DNA of 61,848 bases from Candidatus Poribacteria bacterium (lineage in GTDB: Bacteria; Poribacteria; WGA-4E; WGA-3G), in assembly GCA_021295735.1 (NCBI GenBank), contig JAGWBU010000007.1, positions 1 to 61,848 of the forward strand, written 5' to 3'. How positions within the stretch are numbered: the stretch's first letter is position 1; each line of letters opens with the position of its first letter. Both the position numbers and the translations under genes were made by a program. Below, piece by piece: positions 58,651-61,848 of this stretch. Under the pieces are notes generated by a model, which searched no databases, was not told the origin of the DNA, and was given only the letters and a program-made list of their open reading frames with translations.

Positions 58651-60366
58651 ATGTCTTTTGATAGTTTAGCCTTACGCCTTGTTACGCACGAGTTCCACCA
58701 GACCCTTTTAGGCGGCGCAATTCGGCACATTGAACAAGCAAACCCAACCACATTTTCATTTAAGGTTGGACAAGGTGCACAAACTCACTGGTTTTGTTTA
58801 TCTGCTCATTCCGTCCATGCCCGTACCCACCTAATTCAGAAACCGCCTCCCGGTCAAAAGCAATCCTATTTCGCTGATTTTCTTTCAACACATCTCAAAC
58901 ACGGTACTATCACAGGGATTGAACAACTCGGTTGGGATCGTATTTTGAAAATAACCGTCCGACCCAAATCTGACGAACCGATACAGCCATCTCCGAAAGC
59001 AATCATCGCTGAATTTATGGGGAAACACAGCAATATCATTCTGATTGACGAAACCGATGACAGAATTTTGGAATGCCTGAAACATATTGACGAAACAATG
59101 AGCCGATACAGAGAAGTGTTGCCCGGTGAGACCTACGCCTTGCCACCTCAGCAGGACAAGTTAGATCCATTGACTCTGGATAAAGAGACTTTTAAGGAAC
59201 TTTTCGAGATATCAGACGTCGCTTGGAAATCACTTTTTAGTAAGATAGATGGTTTGAGTCCAACACTTGCGAAGGAGATTGTTGCCCGTTCAGAAAAAAC
59301 TGGACTATGGGAGGCATATCAACAAGTTATTGCGTATTTTGACCCAAAGGACGCTTCGCCACAATTAATCGTAGATGGAGAAAACCCAATAGCTGCCACA
59401 CCAATGCCGTTACATCAATTTTCAAATGCTACCTCTCAAACTTTTGACACGATGAGCGAAGCACTCACCGCCTACTACGATGCAATCACTTTGAAAGAGA
59501 AGATGGTATCGGAAAAACACACTCTTATACAGGCGTTAGAAAAACAGAAAAATCTGCTACAGCGGAAGGAAAAAGGACTATACGAAGATTTGGAACGGGC
59601 GGAAAAATCTGATGATTATCGCATTCAAGGCGAACTTATACTTGCAAATCTTAACAAAATCGCTCGCGGACAAAAACAGGTTTCATTGCAAAATTACTAT
59701 AGTCCTGAACTCGAAACACTAACGATCCCGCTGAATCCAGAGCAAACCGCTTCCGAAAATGCCCAATCTTATTTTAAAAAATACACCAAAGCAAAACGTG
59801 GATATTCGCAAATACAACAACGGCTTGCTGCGCTTGAAGCGGAACAAGAGGTGCTCCGTACTTATGGATACAAAGTCGAATCTGCGGATACGCTTGAGAC
59901 ATTAAGTCGTCTCCATGCGGAATTTACTGAAAATGGATACCTGAAAACACAGCAGCGTGGCAAACATCAGCAGGAAATAAGTAAAGGTCCTTTCCGAAAA
60001 TATATTTCTACCAACGGTTTTCATATCTATGTCGGTCGTAATAGCCAATCCAACGATCTACTTTTGCGTCAGATTGCCAAACCGCGTGATATGTGGCTTC
60101 ATGCCAAACAGATTCACGGGTCGCATGTCATTATCCGTAACCCAGAAAACCGACCGGACATTCCAATGCCCACCTTATTACAAGCCGCGCAGCTTGCCGC
60201 ATACTTCAGCAAAGCACACCACTCCAGTTATGTTCCTGTAGATTATACTTGGGCACGCTATGTTGTGAAACGTAAAGGCAACGTTGCGGGTTACGTCCAC
60301 TATACACACGAAAAAACATTGTATGTGGAGCCTGCGGTCCCTTCCTCAAATAATAATGATGCTTAA
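58651..60366 (+). CDS. NFACT-family protein (RqcH/Rqc2 homolog)
   Basis: The 571-aa protein has an N-terminal NFACT-N domain (MSFDSLALRLVTHEFHQTL, LGWDRILKITVRP, AEFMGKHSNIILID). A helix-hairpin-helix region (SPTLAKEIVARSEKTGLWEA) and a long coiled coil (about 280-420, KEKMVSEKHTLIQALEKQKN) follow. The C-terminal NFACT-R RNA-binding domain has FRKYIST, GFHIYVGRNSQSNDLLL, MWLHAKQIHGSHVIIRN and TWARYVVKRKGNVAGYVHY. In bacteria RqcH binds split 50S subunits and adds alanine tails to stalled chains, marking them for degradation. Length and layout are standard; it stands alone with a GAGAGA-type site. Confidence 0.92.
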   Translation: MSFDSLALRLVTHEFHQTLLGGAIRHIEQANPTTFSFKVGQGAQTHWFCLSAHSVHARTHLIQKPPPGQKQSYFADFLSTHLKHGTITGIEQLGWDRILKITVRPKSDEPIQPSPKAIIAEFMGKHSNIILIDETDDRILECLKHIDETMSRYREVLPGETYALPPQQDKLDPLTLDKETFKELFEISDVAWKSLFSKIDGLSPTLAKEIVARSEKTGLWEAYQQVIAYFDPKDASPQLIVDGENPIAATPMPLHQFSNATSQTFDTMSEALTAYYDAITLKEKMVSEKHTLIQALEKQKNLLQRKEKGLYEDLERAEKSDDYRIQGELILANLNKIARGQKQVSLQNYYSPELETLTIPLNPEQTASENAQSYFKKYTKAKRGYSQIQQRLAALEAEQEVLRTYGYKVESADTLETLSRLHAEFTENGYLKTQQRGKHQQEISKGPFRKYISTNGFHIYVGRNSQSNDLLLRQIAKPRDMWLHAKQIHGSHVIIRNPENRPDIPMPTLLQAAQLAAYFSKAHHSSYVPVDYTWARYVVKRKGNVAGYVHYTHEKTLYVEPAVPSSNNNDA

Positions 60367-60404
60367 TCGTTCCTAAATCATTGATTTCATTAAAACAACG
60401 CGCG

Positions 60405-60433
60405 TTTGTAGTCGCGCAATTCATTGCGCCTCT
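60405..60433 (+). repeat. Dispersed repeat, family D (copy 2)
   Basis: TTTGTAGTCGCGCAATTCA continuing TTGCGCCTCT, identical to the inverse of 38661-38689. It follows the RqcH-like gene by 38 bp. The rest of 60434-60586 shows no gene. Confidence 0.8.
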
Positions 60434-60586
60434 TTTTAACGTCTTTTGAGGTGTTGTTTCACACTTCCTGCATTCAAACTGAAAATTGAATGGCTCTGTA
60501 GTTACGTATTTTGTTTGACAGATATAGAGTGAATAGGTAAAATGTAGTGAATTATTCTGCTAAGTTTATACATAAGGAGCATATTA

Positions 60587-60784
60587 ATGTCCACATTAGA
60601 AATATTCATTAGAGGAGCACTACAATACCTGGTACCAACCTTATTTTTTACTGTGATTCTCGCGATTACTATTGCATGGGGTATTAGATTAGGTGGAATG
60701 TGGCTTTTGAGAGAGGCTTCTAACGATGTACACCTTGAAGAATGGTTGAGACGGATATTCAACAATTCTGATAATAAGTCGTAG
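60587..60784 (+). CDS. Small single- or double-pass membrane protein
   Basis: The 65-aa protein has ATAAGGAGC 9 bp before the ATG. One long hydrophobic stretch (IRGALQYLVPTLFFTVILAITIAWGIRLGG, in two parts around residues 8-38) and a short charged tail (REASNDVHLEEWLRR). The good ribosome-binding site and codon use like its neighbours argue for a real gene. It lies 31 bp before a CBM9-like gene on the same strand. No family recognised. Confidence 0.6.
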   Translation: MSTLEIFIRGALQYLVPTLFFTVILAITIAWGIRLGGMWLLREASNDVHLEEWLRRIFNNSDNKS

Positions 60785-60815
60785 AAAAGAATTTCTACAC
60801 CCAAGGAGTAAAAAG

Positions 60816-61619
60816 ATGATCAAATCAGCAATGCTATCTACCATCTTATGTGTTCTCTTTGTCTTTTCAGTGAGGGGAGATTTCCTTCCAGAGGAAAACA
60901 GTGACGCGTTCGGACTGAAATATGGAGAATCGATTGCCGGTATCCCACCGAGTACGCCAAAAATTGATGGAAAACTTGACGATTGGAGATACGCTGTCTG
61001 GGTAGCCTTCGATTCAGAGAAGGAACTACTACGTGGTAAAGGCACATGGCAAGGAAAAGACGATCTTACAATGACATGGTCAACAATGTATGATGAAAAG
61101 AATTTCTATTTTGCTGCAGCAGTCCGAGATGATGAGTTTACACCAGCGGCAAATCCCGCTGAGTCGTGGAAAGGTGATACAATTTTCTTGTATATTGATT
61201 GGGAAAAAATAGGAGCCGGACAACCTGCATGTAAACCCAACTTTGCACGTATCAATAATAAAGCACGTGTTACTGACTACAGTGCTGTGAAAAATGCAGA
61301 TCTTCCTAATTCTGATATTGCCATTGTTCCAACACCTGAATTAGGAAAGGGCGGCATGATTTACGAAGTAGCAATGCCGTTTGCATGGCTAACAAAAGTG
61401 AAAATAGAACAAGGATCCGAAGTCGGGTTTACACCCGGGTATGAGGAAGGCACGGATGATCTTGAAAAGAAGGGGGATCTTGTGTTTATGGATTGGCACG
61501 GTTTGAATCCAGATGATTCAGCAAATCTTGGTTTGCTGAAGTTTGAGGGTCCGCTTTCTGTTGATTCAACAGGAAAATTAGCGATCACCTGGGGTCAATT
61601 GAAAAATTTTGGGCAATAA
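60816..61619 (+). CDS. Secreted CBM9-like (DOMON-type) sugar-binding protein
   Basis: The 267-aa protein has signal peptide SAMLSTILCVLFVFSVRG and CAAGGAG upstream. The mature domain begins with IPPSTPKIDGKLDDWR, the classic start of the CBM9/DOMON-like beta-sandwich (PxIDGxLDDW). FYFAAAVRDDEFTP, WKGDTIFLYIDWEK, YEVAMPFAWL and GFTPGYEEGTDDLE carry the Ca- and sugar-binding strands. Such modules bind sugars or haem; as a single-domain secreted protein it probably binds carbohydrate. It is the last gene in the window. No catalytic domain seen. Confidence 0.85.
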   Translation: MIKSAMLSTILCVLFVFSVRGDFLPEENSDAFGLKYGESIAGIPPSTPKIDGKLDDWRYAVWVAFDSEKELLRGKGTWQGKDDLTMTWSTMYDEKNFYFAAAVRDDEFTPAANPAESWKGDTIFLYIDWEKIGAGQPACKPNFARINNKARVTDYSAVKNADLPNSDIAIVPTPELGKGGMIYEVAMPFAWLTKVKIEQGSEVGFTPGYEEGTDDLEKKGDLVFMDWHGLNPDDSANLGLLKFEGPLSVDSTGKLAITWGQLKNFGQ

Positions 61620-61676
61620 AATTGCATATTTATGATAAATTATAAAAATAAGTAGACATTTTCTTTGGGTTGGTGG

Positions 61677-61729
61677 TTTGTAGTCGCACAATTCATTGCC
61701 AAATGCGCTTATGGCATTTGTTGATTTTC
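61677..61729. repeat. Dispersed repeat, family D (copy 3) joined to a GCCAAATGCG hairpin
   Basis: TTTGTAGTCGCACAATTCA followed by TTGCCAAATGCGC / TTATGGCATTTG, so family D and the family-E middle hairpin are fused here. No gene between 61620 and the window end. Confidence 0.65.
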
Positions 61730-61800
61730 GCAAACACTACCCATAGGTGTCAATTTAGCGATAGATCCTCTTGTGGGAGGGCTTTGTCCGCCCGATGTCT

Positions 61801-61848
61801 TCTGTAGGAGCGACCTCCTGGTCGCGACCAGGAGGTCGCTCCTACAGA
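61801..61848. repeat. Perfect 48-bp palindrome at the window end
   Basis: TCTGTAGGAGCGACCTCC (61801-61818) through the centre GGTCG|CGACC to GGAGGTCGCTCCTACAGA (61831-61848): all 24 pairs match with no loop. It is a family-E unit in head-to-head form. Its position at the exact edge of the window may reflect a contig end. Confidence 0.9.

Noticed and set aside
1-61848. tRNA, rRNA or tmRNA genes
   Set aside because: No cloverleaf with GGTTCRA-type T-loop or rRNA-conserved stretch was noticed on either strand while reading; a dedicated scan was not possible.

Overview
The window looks like a chromosomal segment of an AT-rich, uncultured Gram-negative bacterium. The best guess is Candidatus Poribacteria or a close relative. 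Four secreted proteins end in the same module: two dockerin-like Ca-binding repeats, a linker, then a FlgD/T9SS-like C-terminal domain beginning NYPNPFNPETWIPY and containing AYWDGRN. That combination, together with phytanoyl-CoA dioxygenase, ThuA, Gfo/Idh and sulfatase genes and many short palindromic intergenic repeats, is what I associate with that group. The taxonomic call is inference; there is no rRNA or tRNA gene here.

Layout. 1-3.4 kb: repeat-rich DNA, a PhyH dioxygenase, a TIM-barrel sugar isomerase-like gene, and two broken genes (HNH nuclease, Phd-like antitoxin). 3.4-9.1 kb: a TrpD-like transferase divergent from an RNA-repair operon, hen1-pnkp, which has a perfect-consensus sigma-70-type promoter. 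9.2-34.7 kb: a long run of same-strand genes for making, exporting and decorating a surface polysaccharide: two glycosyltransferases, an NDP-sugar epimerase, a MurJ/Wzx-like flippase, a Wzy/ligase-like polymerase, four sulfotransferases, a glycoside hydrolase, two tandem sulfatases, a Wzi-like protein and an initiating phosphoglycosyl transferase. Surface proteins (beta-helix, lamin-tail, LRR, FG-GAP/UnbV) are interspersed. I read this as a locus for a sulfated exopolysaccharide or capsule with its own sulfatases.

34.7-39 kb: an SDR gene, a glycosyltransferase remnant between two repeat elements, a gene split by a 138-bp inverted-repeat element, a TonB-like gene and more repeats. 39-49.9 kb: housekeeping and metabolic genes (argJ, Gfo/Idh, ThuA, Mrp, a GGCT-fold gene, purQ, purL), two membrane or lipoprotein genes, and a frameshifted Rpn nuclease. 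50.2-51.2 kb: a membrane protein plus a ThsB-like TIR protein, resembling a small defence module, with the TIR gene interrupted by a short repeat. 51.9-52.15 kb: a strongly self-complementary non-coding stretch behind a promoter, possibly a structured RNA or leader. 52.2-61.6 kb: secreted and envelope proteins (including PorV/PorQ-like and DUF5683-like), a DapA-family gene, a frameshifted gene, an RqcH/NFACT protein, a small membrane protein and a CBM9-like protein. The window ends in a perfect 48-bp palindrome.

The most notable themes are the sulfated-glycan locus; several families of small non-autonomous inverted-repeat elements, two of which interrupt genes in ways that precise excision would repair; the damaged TM/TIR pair; and the structured region upstream of 52248. 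Seven or eight genes carry frameshifts, stops or insertions. No tRNA, rRNA, CRISPR array or full transposase gene was seen.
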